A stretch of 64,000 bases of DNA from Neolewinella marina (lineage in GTDB: Bacteria; Bacteroidota; Bacteroidia; Chitinophagales; Saprospiraceae): contig NZ_PDLO01000003.1 of NCBI RefSeq assembly GCF_002631205.1, forward strand, positions 372,001 through 436,000, read 5' to 3'. Positions 16,199 through 22,856 of the stretch are shown piece after piece. The notes under the pieces were generated by a model. That model was not told the DNA's origin and searched no databases. It saw nothing but the letters and a program-made list of their open reading frames with translations. A program made the position numbers and the translations under genes. Position 1 is the stretch's first letter. Every line of letters starts with the position of its first letter.

Positions 16199-18727
16199 CT
16201 AGCGCAACACCACTTTCCGGAAGTCAAAGGGTACGGTAAAGTAGGCCGATTGCTGGTGGTAGCGGGGCGCGTCGGTTAGGGCCTTCCCGTCGGCCTCCAC
16301 CCGGGTGGGGGCGCGGTCAAGACCGACAAGGCGGATGCTGGTCCGGCGGAGGTTGGGCGTGAATTCCCCTTCGGCCGACTGCTCCAGGGTGACCGTACTG
16401 CCGTCGTAGTTCACGACGTAGCTGCAGCGCAGGTATTGTTCCTGGCGGTAGCCGTAGCCCTCACCGGCGTCCCAGTAGAGGCTGCCCGAGCCCGTGGCGT
16501 CGAGGAAGACGGTCAGGTGCAGGGTTTCGAGGCTGGCGATCTCGGCGGTGGACTGCACCACGTCGAGGGTGGGAACGATGGCCCCGGCCCTTACGAAGAT
16601 GGGCAGCCGGTCCGGGCGAATACGCACCCTCAACGTCCGCCCACCGGTGAAGGTCTTGCCCGACCAGTAACTGTACCACTGTCCCCGGGGCAGGTAGACG
16701 GTCATTGACTTCAGATTGGGGGCGGTGACCGGGCAAACTAGCAAGTCCTCACCGGCCATGAACTGGTCGCCGTATTTAAGGCACTGTTCGTCCGTCTGGT
16801 CGTAGAAGAAGAGGTTCCGCAGCACGGGAATACCGGTGGCGATGTGGCGCTCGAAGGCCGTATAGAGGTAGGGCAGCAGCTTGTAGCGAAGTTCAATCGC
16901 GCGGCGGTTGTGGGCGGTGTGTTTGCCCCCGTGAACCCAGGGCTCCTGGTCCTGTCGGTTGGTGGCCTCGGCCTCCTGCACCTGGGCGGTTTCCGTCTCG
17001 GAGGCCCCGTCGGTGTTGTTGCCCATGCTGTGGATGCGCATCAGGGGGTGGAAGACGGCCAGTTGCAGCCAGCGGGTGAGCAATTCCGGGCTGGGATCGT
17101 CCACGAACCCGCCGATGTCGGTCCCCACGAAGCTGTAACCGCTGATGGCCATCCGCAGGCACTGCCGATTGGCCAGTTCCAGATGTTCCCAGCTGGCGAT
17201 GTTGTCGCCCGTCCAGAGGGAAGCGTAGCGCTGTCCCCCGCTGAAATTGGCGCGGGCGAGCAGGAAGGGGCGCTTTTCGGGCTGCAGTTTGCGCAACCCC
17301 TCGTGGGTAGCGCGGGCCATCTGCATGCCATAGATGTTGTGGGCCTTGCGGTGGTCCCCGGTCAGCCCGTCGTAATCGTGGCGGACGTCCGGCGGGAAGG
17401 TCAGGGCGTTGACCTTGAACATGGCCGGTTCGTTCATGTCGTTCCAGAAGCCGCTCACCCCCTGGTCGACGTAGAGTTCACGGTAGAGCTGTCCCCACCA
17501 ATCCCGGACGCGGGGGTTGGTATAGTCCGGCCACACGCACTCCGGCGGCCAGACGGGCCCCACCATCTGCTCGCCGGTGCTGCGGCGGCAGAAGACGTCC
17601 TGTTCGGCTCCGGAGGTGTAGACGGGGTAGTCCTCGTCCACCCGGATGCCGGGATCGATCATCACTACGGTATGGAAGCCTGCCTCCCGCAATTCGCTGA
17701 TCATCCGCTTAGGATTGGGGAAGTGCTTTTTGTCCCAGGTGAAACACCGGTATTCGTCCATATAGTCGATGTCCAGGTAGAGGGCATCGCAGGGGATTTC
17801 CTTTTCGCGGAAGGTGGCCGCGACTTCCTTCAACCGGCGTTCGGGGAAGTAGCTCCAGCGGCACTGGTGGTAACCCAGGGCCCAGAGCGGGGGCAACTCC
17901 GGCCCGCCCGTCAGGCGGGCGTACCGGCTGGCAACCTGGTCCAGCTGGGGCCCATTGATGAAGTAGTAATCGAACACTCCGCCGTCGGCCCAGAGGGTAG
18001 TGAGGCCGTCTTTATTACTGTTGAAGTCGAAATGGGTGCGGTAGGTATTGTCCAGGAAGATGCCATAGGCGTGGCCTTTGCGCAAACCATAATAAAAGGG
18101 TACGGTCCGGTACAGGGCGTCCCGCTCGCGGCCGTAGCCAAATGAATCGCTGTTCCAGTTCTCGAAGCAGCGGCCGCTCAGGTCGGTATCCCAGGCCTTG
18201 TCGCCGAGGCCGAAAAAACTCTCGCCGGTGGCGGTTTTCAGTTGCAGCCGCATCTGGTCCAGCCCCTTCATCAGGGTGGTGCGGGCGTAAAAGGGGCTGG
18301 CGTAGCGGTGTACTTCCACTCCCGTGGCCCGGTCGGTGATCGATACGGCCGCGTCGACCAGATCGACCCTGACCTCCAGGGAGGCGGTCTCAATGAAGTA
18401 TCCCTCGGCTTCCTGCCGGCAGACGATGTGCGCCGGCTGGGGGCCGAACTCCGGGTCGCGGGCGTAACTGAAGTCGGCTGCTTCCCGCCCGTAGGCCAGG
18501 AAAAAGCGAATCATATTGTCGCCCCAAACCTCCACCTGCAGCCGCACGTCCCCTTGGGTGGTGAAGCGGATGCGGTGGTTGCTCTGGCGGTCGACTTCCA
18601 GTACCCGGCCCACGGAGTGGGTGTAGAATACGTCTTCGTACCTCAGGGTATTCAGCGTTTTCTCGGAGTGGATGGTGCCGGGTTCGGTTTCGTAGGGCAG
18701 CCGGGCCTTTTGCTTGATTTTTGCCAT
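16199..18727 (-). CDS. Glycoside hydrolase family 31 alpha-glucosidase
   Basis: GH31 enzymes cleave terminal alpha-glucosidic (or alpha-xylosidic) bonds with retention. The 842-aa protein has the N-terminal galactose-mutarotase-like domain, then the catalytic barrel with the nucleophile Asp in GFWNDMNEP (about residue 430) and the acid/base Asp in LWTGDNIASW (about residue 507). C-terminal beta domains follow (GQWYSYWSG). No signal peptide is visible (start MAKIKQKAR), so it is probably cytoplasmic and works on maltodextrins, glycogen or trehalose-derived glucans. Substrate specificity cannot be read from sequence alone. TACCTTGC lies 4 nt before the ATG. Confidence 0.92.
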   Translation of the reverse strand: MAKIKQKARLPYETEPGTIHSEKTLNTLRYEDVFYTHSVGRVLEVDRQSNHRIRFTTQGDVRLQVEVWGDNMIRFFLAYGREAADFSYARDPEFGPQPAHIVCRQEAEGYFIETASLEVRVDLVDAAVSITDRATGVEVHRYASPFYARTTLMKGLDQMRLQLKTATGESFFGLGDKAWDTDLSGRCFENWNSDSFGYGRERDALYRTVPFYYGLRKGHAYGIFLDNTYRTHFDFNSNKDGLTTLWADGGVFDYYFINGPQLDQVASRYARLTGGPELPPLWALGYHQCRWSYFPERRLKEVAATFREKEIPCDALYLDIDYMDEYRCFTWDKKHFPNPKRMISELREAGFHTVVMIDPGIRVDEDYPVYTSGAEQDVFCRRSTGEQMVGPVWPPECVWPDYTNPRVRDWWGQLYRELYVDQGVSGFWNDMNEPAMFKVNALTFPPDVRHDYDGLTGDHRKAHNIYGMQMARATHEGLRKLQPEKRPFLLARANFSGGQRYASLWTGDNIASWEHLELANRQCLRMAISGYSFVGTDIGGFVDDPSPELLTRWLQLAVFHPLMRIHSMGNNTDGASETETAQVQEAEATNRQDQEPWVHGGKHTAHNRRAIELRYKLLPYLYTAFERHIATGIPVLRNLFFYDQTDEQCLKYGDQFMAGEDLLVCPVTAPNLKSMTVYLPRGQWYSYWSGKTFTGGRTLRVRIRPDRLPIFVRAGAIVPTLDVVQSTAEIASLETLHLTVFLDATGSGSLYWDAGEGYGYRQEQYLRCSYVVNYDGSTVTLEQSAEGEFTPNLRRTSIRLVGLDRAPTRVEADGKALTDAPRYHQQSAYFTVPFDFRKVVLR

Positions 18728-18731
18728 GGGT

Positions 18732-18739
18732 GCAAGGTA
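18732..18739 (-). promoter_or_regulatory. GH31 gene -7 box
   Basis: Minus-strand TACCTTGC is followed by four bases (ACCC) and the ATG at 18727. This is another near-zero-leader promoter. Confidence 0.5.
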
Positions 18740-18745
18740 CCCTGC

Positions 18746-19663
18746 TCAGTCGTTCAGTTCCCAGTCGTAGTCCAGAAAGTGTAGCTCCTTCCGGGGGGGA
18801 ATGTCGATGACCAGGTAGCGGTTCAAAAAGGTTTTGGGGTCGCCGAAATCGTCAGCGTACCAGTCGAACAACGGCGAAACCCGCACGACGGCCTCCTGGG
18901 TGACGTTGAATTTTTCGTCGTTGATGAAGCTGCGGGTCCTCTCCTCCAGCATCCGCTCGAGGTTGGCGGGGGTATAGGCCTGGTTCGCGAGGGGCGGACA
19001 GCTGAGGGCCGCGCATACCAGGGCAAAGTGAATCCGGGGTTCGCGGAATTCCGGGCGGATGATTTCGTGCTCGATCTGGTTGAGGCTGTAGGCTTTGCCC
19101 TCAAGCTTGATAAATTTCCGGTCCCAAGGCTCGTCCAGGTCGCGGATGCTCTTCACCGGCCAGTTGTTCAGGATCAACTGGATGGTAAAAGCATTGTAGG
19201 CGTTGATCCAGTAGGCGAGCCGCTCCTCCCGGGTCCACCGGGCGTCGGGGGCATCCTTGGCCAACAGGTCCAGGTAGGTTTCCAGTCGGTCGCGGTGCTC
19301 CAACAGGCCCCGGTAATCGACCTTTCCTCCCGCAGAGACGTGCCGCTGCAACAATTCATTCCAGATGGCGTGGCTGGGGGCAAAGGAACTCACGGCTACG
19401 GTTTTTGCCTTCGGGGGCGCGGGCGCGGGTGCCGTATTCGTAGGGGGAGGCGGGGCCACTGTCACCTTTTTGGGCGCAGCTGGGGGTGGCGGGGCGGGAG
19501 CGGGAGCTGTGAGTGGTTCCTCCCGGGCCACCGTGTCTTCCTCGACATCGGGGGCGGCCTGAACCGCGGCCACCATGGGGGGCGCAGTCGCCTCTCCGGC
19601 AGGGGGCTCACCACATCCCAGGAACAACAGACCAGTCAGAAAGCCAAGGAGGAATCGGGGCAT
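18746..19663 (-). CDS. DUF547 lipoprotein with proline-rich linker
   Basis: The 305-aa protein begins with a lipoprotein signal (LLGFLTGLLFLGCGEP, lipobox Cys 17). A long Pro/Ala-rich low-complexity linker follows (about residues 25-105), and then a DUF547 domain with HAIWNELLQRHV, VDYRGLL, YWINAYNAFTIQLI, HEIIRPEF and HFALVCAALSCPPL. The biochemical role of DUF547 is not settled. The conserved Cys and His residues make an enzymatic role plausible. I chose ATG 19663 over an in-frame ATG at 19756 because it gives a clean lipoprotein signal and the longer form would start in a terminator-like hairpin. The linker probably spans the periplasm. Confidence 0.85.
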   Translation of the reverse strand: MPRFLLGFLTGLLFLGCGEPPAGEATAPPMVAAVQAAPDVEEDTVAREEPLTAPAPAPPPPAAPKKVTVAPPPPTNTAPAPAPPKAKTVAVSSFAPSHAIWNELLQRHVSAGGKVDYRGLLEHRDRLETYLDLLAKDAPDARWTREERLAYWINAYNAFTIQLILNNWPVKSIRDLDEPWDRKFIKLEGKAYSLNQIEHEIIRPEFREPRIHFALVCAALSCPPLANQAYTPANLERMLEERTRSFINDEKFNVTQEAVVRVSPLFDWYADDFGDPKTFLNRYLVIDIPPRKELHFLDYDWELND

Positions 19664-19731
19664 AGGCGGAGGGCTCTTTTGGGTAGCAAACAGGCCGTGA
19701 GGGCCAAAGTGTTCACCGGTGCCGGGGGGGC

Positions 19732-19761
19732 AAAAAAAAGACCCGTGCAAATGCACAGGCC
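19732..19761 (-). terminator. Intrinsic terminator of RNA unit C
   Basis: The minus strand reads a hairpin with GTGC/GCAC core and GG/CC base (plus-strand 19740-19761), followed by eight T (plus A-run 19732-19739). It ends the third RNA unit just before the DUF547 gene. Confidence 0.65.
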
Positions 19762-19930
19762 TAAAAAAGCTTTCTAACTACCATAATAACAAAAAGTCAC
19801 GGCGCATAATGCCGTTAAAAAACTTACTTACACATTATCATGATCCAAATGGACCAAATAATAATCTCTTGTCCCGCCCGGACCCTTCAAATCCTGATGA
19901 CGGAAATAACCGTTTCGTTACATTATCCAC
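19732..19930 (-). ncRNA. Candidate small structured RNA, unit C
   Basis: This is the third and least clear copy. It has a 5' hairpin (ACGGTTATTTCCGT on the minus strand, plus 19900-19913) and a middle hairpin ACGGC-N7-GCCGT (plus 19799-19815). A following stretch (plus 19770-19798) matches unit B (plus 20024-20052) at about 22 of 29 bases, and a terminator ends it. Its promoter is not obvious: TAGGGGTG at 19928-19935 is a poor match. The 5' boundary is therefore a guess. A 9-codon frame starting ATGCGCCGTGAC lies inside and could equally be chance. Confidence 0.4.
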
Positions 19931-19960
19931 CCCTAGAACGACCGGGGTGGGGCCGGCGTG

Positions 19961-19978
19961 ACCCCATTTAAATGGGGT
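19961..19978. promoter_or_regulatory. Palindromic operator-like site upstream of unit C
   Basis: ACCCCATTTAAATGGGGT is a perfect 18-bp palindrome. It shares its arms with sites ahead of units A and B. It lies just beyond the unit B terminator. Confidence 0.55.
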
Positions 19979-19984
19979 GTCACG

Positions 19985-20014
19985 AAAAAATGCCCCCACA
20001 ACATTGTGGGGGCA
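19985..20014 (-). terminator. Intrinsic terminator of RNA unit B
   Basis: The minus strand reads TGCCCCCACAA, loop TG, then TTGTGGGGGCA, followed by TTTTTT. The 11-bp perfect stem and U-run make this the strongest terminator in the tract. Confidence 0.85.
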
Positions 20015-20175
20015 CCAATTACACTTTCTGACTACATTAATAGTGAAATGTCGTGCGGTACCGATGACCGCCAGTAAGTTGGGGTTTGCGATAGGTGCCA
20101 AAGGCAATACTCGCTTAGGTAAAATAGGCTTCACTGAGAGACACATAAAACAGGGGAATAATCCCCAATAACTCG
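19985..20175 (-). ncRNA. Candidate small structured RNA, unit B (~190 nt)
   Basis: A perfect TATCTTTG box (20181-20188) and a strong terminator (19985-20014) bound a transcript of about 190 nt. It has a 5' hairpin GGGGATTATTCCCC (plus 20153-20166), a TCTCTCA motif shared with unit A, and a middle hairpin GCGGT-N7-ACCGC (plus 20055-20071). The segment before the terminator resembles unit C. An ATG at 20146 opens a frame that runs straight through the terminator, which argues against coding. I match it to no RNA family I know. 6S RNA is not supported because the two ends do not pair. Confidence 0.6.
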
Positions 20176-20180
20176 TGCGG

Positions 20181-20188
20181 CAAAGATA
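20181..20188 (-). promoter_or_regulatory. -7 box of RNA unit B
   Basis: Minus-strand TATCTTTG is a perfect TAnnTTTG match. The palindrome at 20210-20228 begins 21 nt upstream of it. Confidence 0.7.
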
Positions 20189-20209
20189 GAAGCGTCCGCA
20201 GGGCTACCC

Positions 20210-20228
20210 ACCCCACGTTCGTGGGGGT
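20210..20228. promoter_or_regulatory. Palindromic operator-like site upstream of unit B
   Basis: ACCCCACGTTCGTGGGGGT pairs CCCCACG with CGTGGGG. It lies 21 nt upstream of the unit B -7 box, the same spacing (20 nt) as the corresponding site of unit A. Confidence 0.6.
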
Positions 20229-20293
20229 AGAGGTAGTTCCGCAGCATTTCCTTTACCCGGAAACCCTGAGCTCCCCGGGTGCCGCCCGGGCAC

Positions 20294-20328
20294 AAAAAAA
20301 AGGTCCGCACGTTGCACCGTACGGACCT
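20294..20328 (-). terminator. Intrinsic terminator of RNA unit A
   Basis: The minus strand reads AGGTCCG and an ACG-containing upper stem, loops, and returns to CGGACCT, followed by eight T (plus A-run 20294-20301). Confidence 0.8.
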
Positions 20329-20495
20329 AGTTAAGTCTTAAATCGTCTACTGGTAACTAACTGTCCAGTGGGCCATAGGCCCGGAAATACTTCATAGGGA
20401 AACGGCGCAGGAGGTTAAATAAAACTTCCTACTCCCGTGAGTTAATAGGTTTATAAATGAGAGAACAAACTGGGGAAGGATCAATTCCTTCCGTT
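20294..20495 (-). ncRNA. Candidate small structured RNA, unit A (~200 nt)
   Basis: The unit runs from a perfect TACATTTG box to a terminator. It contains a 7-bp 5' hairpin (GGAAGGAATTGATCCTTCC, plus 20474-20492) and then TCTCTCA and CCTATT motifs in the same order as in unit B. A GGGCC-TAT-GGCCC hairpin (plus 20370-20382) and an ACTGG...CCAGT stem follow. It includes a 12-codon frame (20357-20395, MKYFRAYGPLDS), so a peptide or leader-peptide role is possible, but nothing else supports translation. Function unknown. Confidence 0.6.
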
Positions 20496-20501
20496 ATGCT
20501 A

Positions 20502-20509
20502 CAAATGTA
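20502..20509 (-). promoter_or_regulatory. -7 box of RNA unit A
   Basis: Minus-strand TACATTTG matches TAnnTTTG perfectly. It sits 20 nt downstream (minus direction) of the palindrome at 20530-20547 and about 10 nt before the 5' hairpin. Confidence 0.65.
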
Positions 20510-20529
20510 GACAAACTTTTCCATATATG

Positions 20530-20547
20530 ACCCCATAAGGATGGGGT
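20530..20547. promoter_or_regulatory. Palindromic operator-like site upstream of unit A
   Basis: ACCCCATAAGGATGGGGT has 7-base perfect arms around AAGG. It is positioned like the palindrome of unit B and could overlap the -33 region. It also lies 84 nt upstream of the divergent macrodomain gene. Confidence 0.6.
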
Positions 20548-20631
20548 TTGTCCCGTTTTTTATAAAAATTTTCCGAAAAAATCGAACATCAGCGGAAAAC
20601 CTAATTTTCCCTCCCCGAGTCAAGCCGCCGT

Positions 20632-21144
20632 ATGAAACTGTCCGTTGTCCAGGGTGACATCACCCGCCTACCCGCCGATGCCATCGTCAATGCCGCCAAC
20701 GAATCGCTGTTGGGCGGGGGTGGGGTGGACGGGGCCATCCACCGGGCGGGAGGACCCGAAATTCTGGCCGAGTGCCGGGAAATCCGGGCCCGTCAGGGTG
20801 GATGCCCGACGGGAGAGGCCGTTGTGACCACCGGGGGGCAATTGCCGGCCCGTCACGTAATCCATACCGTGGGACCGGTATGGGCGGGGGGAGCATCCGG
20901 GGAAGCCGAATTGCTGGCGGCCTGCTACCACAACAGCCTTGACCGGGCGGAGGAACTGGGCGCTCGCCAGGTCGCCTTTCCCAACATCAGCACCGGGGTG
21001 TACGGCTATCCCAAGGACCGGGCTGCAGCCATCGCCGTATCAACGGTAAAAGCCTACCCCGCCCGTCAGGTGGAGGAAGTGGTGTTCGTCTGCTTCGACG
21101 CGGAGAATTTCCGGCTGTACCAGGACCTACTGGCTGCCGACTGA
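20632..21144 (+). CDS. Macrodomain ADP-ribose hydrolase (YmdB-like)
   Basis: Macrodomains of this type bind ADP-ribose and remove O-acetyl or protein-linked ADP-ribose groups. The 170-aa protein is a single macrodomain: [19 protein letters not shown], then the glycine loop [37 protein letters not shown], and the second phosphate loop ISTGVYGYP near residue 125. The Asn and Asp used by MacroD/YmdB-type hydrolases are present. TAATTTTC at 20602-20609 is a possible -7 box. It is transcribed divergently from RNA unit A. No ADP-ribosyltransferase lies beside it, so a toxin-antitoxin (DarTG) reading is not supported. Confidence 0.92.
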   Translation: MKLSVVQGDITRLPADAIVNAANESLLGGGGVDGAIHRAGGPEILAECREIRARQGGCPTGEAVVTTGGQLPARHVIHTVGPVWAGGASGEAELLAACYHNSLDRAEELGARQVAFPNISTGVYGYPKDRAAAIAVSTVKAYPARQVEEVVFVCFDAENFRLYQDLLAAD

Positions 21145-21160
21145 AGCGGCCAGCCAGACG

Positions 21161-21670
21161 CTATTTTTTGGCCTGGGACTTCACGTAGTCGGCGTAACTC
21201 TGCCGCTTGAAGTGATCGCCCCCAACGTAAGTGAGCTCTTGCAGCAGGGCTTCGGCCTCCTTAAAACCCGGGGCGATGGTAATGCGCTTTTGTTCCTTGT
21301 CCAGATAGACGATGCTGGGGTAGCTCATCCGGCCATCCAGCAGGGCTACTGCGAGGGTATGCACGCCGCGGCGGCTGAGGGTAGGGTCGTAGGTGAACTC
21401 GTGGCCGTCAAATTGAATGGGCTCCCGCTGCTCGGCGTTCAGCTTTACGGCGTAAAAGTGTTCGTTCACGTACTCCGTGACGGCGGGGTCCACGAAGGAA
21501 GTCTTATCCATCCGCTTGCACCACCCGCACCAGTCGGTATATACATCCACCATCATCTTGCGGGGTTCGCTGGCGTTGCGTGCTACGGCCTCTTCCCAGC
21601 TGAGCCATTCGATCTGTGCCGAAAGGGATGCCGAAAGGAAAAGAAGCAAGAGGGGGAAAAGGAACTTCAT
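21161..21670 (-). CDS. Secreted thioredoxin-fold protein (WCGWC)
   Basis: The 169-aa protein has a Sec signal peptide (MKFLFPLLLLFLSASLSAQ) and a thioredoxin-like domain with DVYTDWCGWCKRMD, where CGWC is the redox pair. Then come the helix KTSFVDPAVTEYVN and the cis-Pro-like region GRMSYPSIVYLD. It resembles the thiol:disulfide or DUF255-like periplasmic thioredoxins common in this phylum, and probably reduces or isomerises disulfides in exported proteins. Its partner is unknown. It is convergent with the macrodomain gene (16 nt apart). Confidence 0.85.
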   Translation of the reverse strand: MKFLFPLLLLFLSASLSAQIEWLSWEEAVARNASEPRKMMVDVYTDWCGWCKRMDKTSFVDPAVTEYVNEHFYAVKLNAEQREPIQFDGHEFTYDPTLSRRGVHTLAVALLDGRMSYPSIVYLDKEQKRITIAPGFKEAEALLQELTYVGGDHFKRQSYADYVKSQAKK

Positions 21671-21728
21671 AAGCAGATTGTCTGAGAGGGTATAAGCGGT
21701 ACCACCCCACCTTTAGTATCCACCCCGC

Positions 21729-22796
21729 TTAGAATTTGGGACAGGGCACCGCGGCGTCATCTTCCGACAGGCCGGTGAAAGTGGCACTCAGTTCAAACGC
21801 GGAACGGTTGCGGCGGGTTGTCGTCAGGTCGCCCAGGCTGACGTCGTAGCTCAGACCGAAGAGGAAATCGGCGACCTCCAGTCCCACGAAGCCAATCGCG
21901 CTTTCGGGACCAAAACCGTCGATGCTGCGGGCTCCGCGCAGGTGGGCGCCCAGGTGCAGTCCGGTGCCGTTGCTGTCGTCGAGCAGGAGCCGCAGGCTGC
22001 TACCCATCAATAACATGGCATGAGGCCCCTGGGTGACGAAATAGCCCCGGGGTGAAAGCTGGGCCGTGAGCGAGAGCGGGATACGGAAATTGACGTAGGC
22101 CCCGTAGCGGCTGTAGAGGGTATTGGTAACCTCGATGTCCTCACCCGCCGTGGCCGTAGCGTAGAAGCTCTGTTCCGGCTGGCTGAGGTGGTGCAGGCTG
22201 ACGCCGGCGAAAACCGCGGTGCGACTCTGGGGCGTACGGCTGTAGTTCAGGCCGATCTGGTAATCACCAAAGGAGACGCTGTTTTCCGGCAGAATTTCTC
22301 CGCCCGCTCCGTCGAGGTAGCCATCGATCCCGTTAAACTCGTCTTCGAAAGTCAGATCGCCGTAGCCGATGGTCCGTTGTACTACCCCCACCTGGGCGCC
22401 GGCGCTGAGGGTTTCAAAGCCGCGGGCGTCGAGCCGTTTGTGGTAGGCCCCGCCGATCATCACCTGGTTCTGGGCGTAGCCGGCCTCGGCCATCCGGTCG
22501 TTGACGAAGAGAACCCCGGCGCCGAAACCGTCGCTGCCCCGCCGCTTCGGATCGAAGTCGTAGTGGAAATCTGCCGCGAAGCTGGAAGTGCTGAAGGGCG
22601 ACTGCATCACCTCCCCCCACTGGCTGCGGTGGTTGATCGCCACCCGGTAGCGACCGGGAAACAGGCCGGTGAGGGCCGGACTCAGCGTGAGCGGGGAGGC
22701 GAAAGTCTGGGAAAACAGGGCATCCTGGGATGACGCCCTGCCCGGGGCGAACGCCAGAATGAAGCAGATAACAACCGTCGCCAGGCTTAATTTCAT
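21729..22796 (-). CDS. PorP/SprF-family outer-membrane protein
   Basis: The 355-aa protein has a Sec signal and the PorP/SprF signature start (QDALFSQTFASPLTLSPALTGLFPGRYRVAINHRSQW, cited only to mark residues 24-60). Repeated amphipathic strands of an outer-membrane barrel follow (FGAGVLFVND, YHKRLDARG, QIGLNYS, FLFGLSYDV). Family members take part in type IX secretion, often dedicated to a neighbouring large cargo protein with a type B sorting domain. No such cargo lies beside it, so its partner is unknown. TACCTTTG lies exactly 4 nt before the ATG. It is divergent from the NlpC-like gene. Confidence 0.88.
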   Translation of the reverse strand: MKLSLATVVICFILAFAPGRASSQDALFSQTFASPLTLSPALTGLFPGRYRVAINHRSQWGEVMQSPFSTSSFAADFHYDFDPKRRGSDGFGAGVLFVNDRMAEAGYAQNQVMIGGAYHKRLDARGFETLSAGAQVGVVQRTIGYGDLTFEDEFNGIDGYLDGAGGEILPENSVSFGDYQIGLNYSRTPQSRTAVFAGVSLHHLSQPEQSFYATATAGEDIEVTNTLYSRYGAYVNFRIPLSLTAQLSPRGYFVTQGPHAMLLMGSSLRLLLDDSNGTGLHLGAHLRGARSIDGFGPESAIGFVGLEVADFLFGLSYDVSLGDLTTTRRNRSAFELSATFTGLSEDDAAVPCPKF

Positions 22797-22800
22797 GTCC

Positions 22801-22808
22801 CAAAGGTA
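22801..22808 (-). promoter_or_regulatory. PorP-like gene -7 box
   Basis: Minus-strand TACCTTTG is a perfect consensus match, 4 nt before the ATG at 22796. It is one of the clearest leaderless-type promoters in the window. Confidence 0.65.
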
Positions 22809-22842
22809 AGCAGCCGCCGTGGGTTGCCCGGGGCTTTTGACC

Positions 22843-22850
22843 TATCTTGC
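22843..22850 (+). promoter_or_regulatory. NlpC-like gene -7 box
   Basis: TATCTTGC lies 6 nt before the ATG at 22857. It differs from TAnnTTTG at two positions but shares form and spacing with the other boxes. Confidence 0.45.
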
Positions 22851-22856
22851 CGGCCG

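Larger units (their letters stand above)
19664..20631. other. 970-base structured intergenic tract with tandem minus-strand RNA units
   Basis: No convincing protein gene lies here. The tract is visibly richer in A+T than its surroundings. It holds three minus-strand intrinsic terminators (19732-19761, 19985-20014, 20294-20328), two perfect TAnnTTTG boxes (20181-20188, 20502-20509) and three related palindromes of the form ACCCCA...TGGGGT (19961-19978, 20210-20228, 20530-20547). Together they define two clear transcription units of about 190-200 nt and one less clear one. Open frames of 64 and 102 codons run across promoters or terminators and are not supported as genes. Confidence 0.7.

Noticed and set aside
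19838..20146. 102-codon minus-strand frame in the structured intergenic tract
   Set aside because: It runs through the strong unit B terminator and the unit C palindrome, its protein matches no family, and its composition follows the RNA structure.
19985..20495. 6S RNA, tmRNA or RNase P RNA
   Set aside because: The ends of the units do not pair as in 6S RNA, they are too short and lack the tag frame or CCA end of tmRNA, and no RNase P core motif is visible.
20429..20623. 64-codon minus-strand frame upstream of unit A
   Set aside because: It starts upstream of the unit A promoter box and crosses it, so most of it would not be transcribed from that box; no family match.
20632..21144. DarTG-type toxin-antitoxin macrodomain
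   Set aside because: No ADP-ribosyltransferase toxin gene is adjacent; the sequence fits a single YmdB-like macrodomain.
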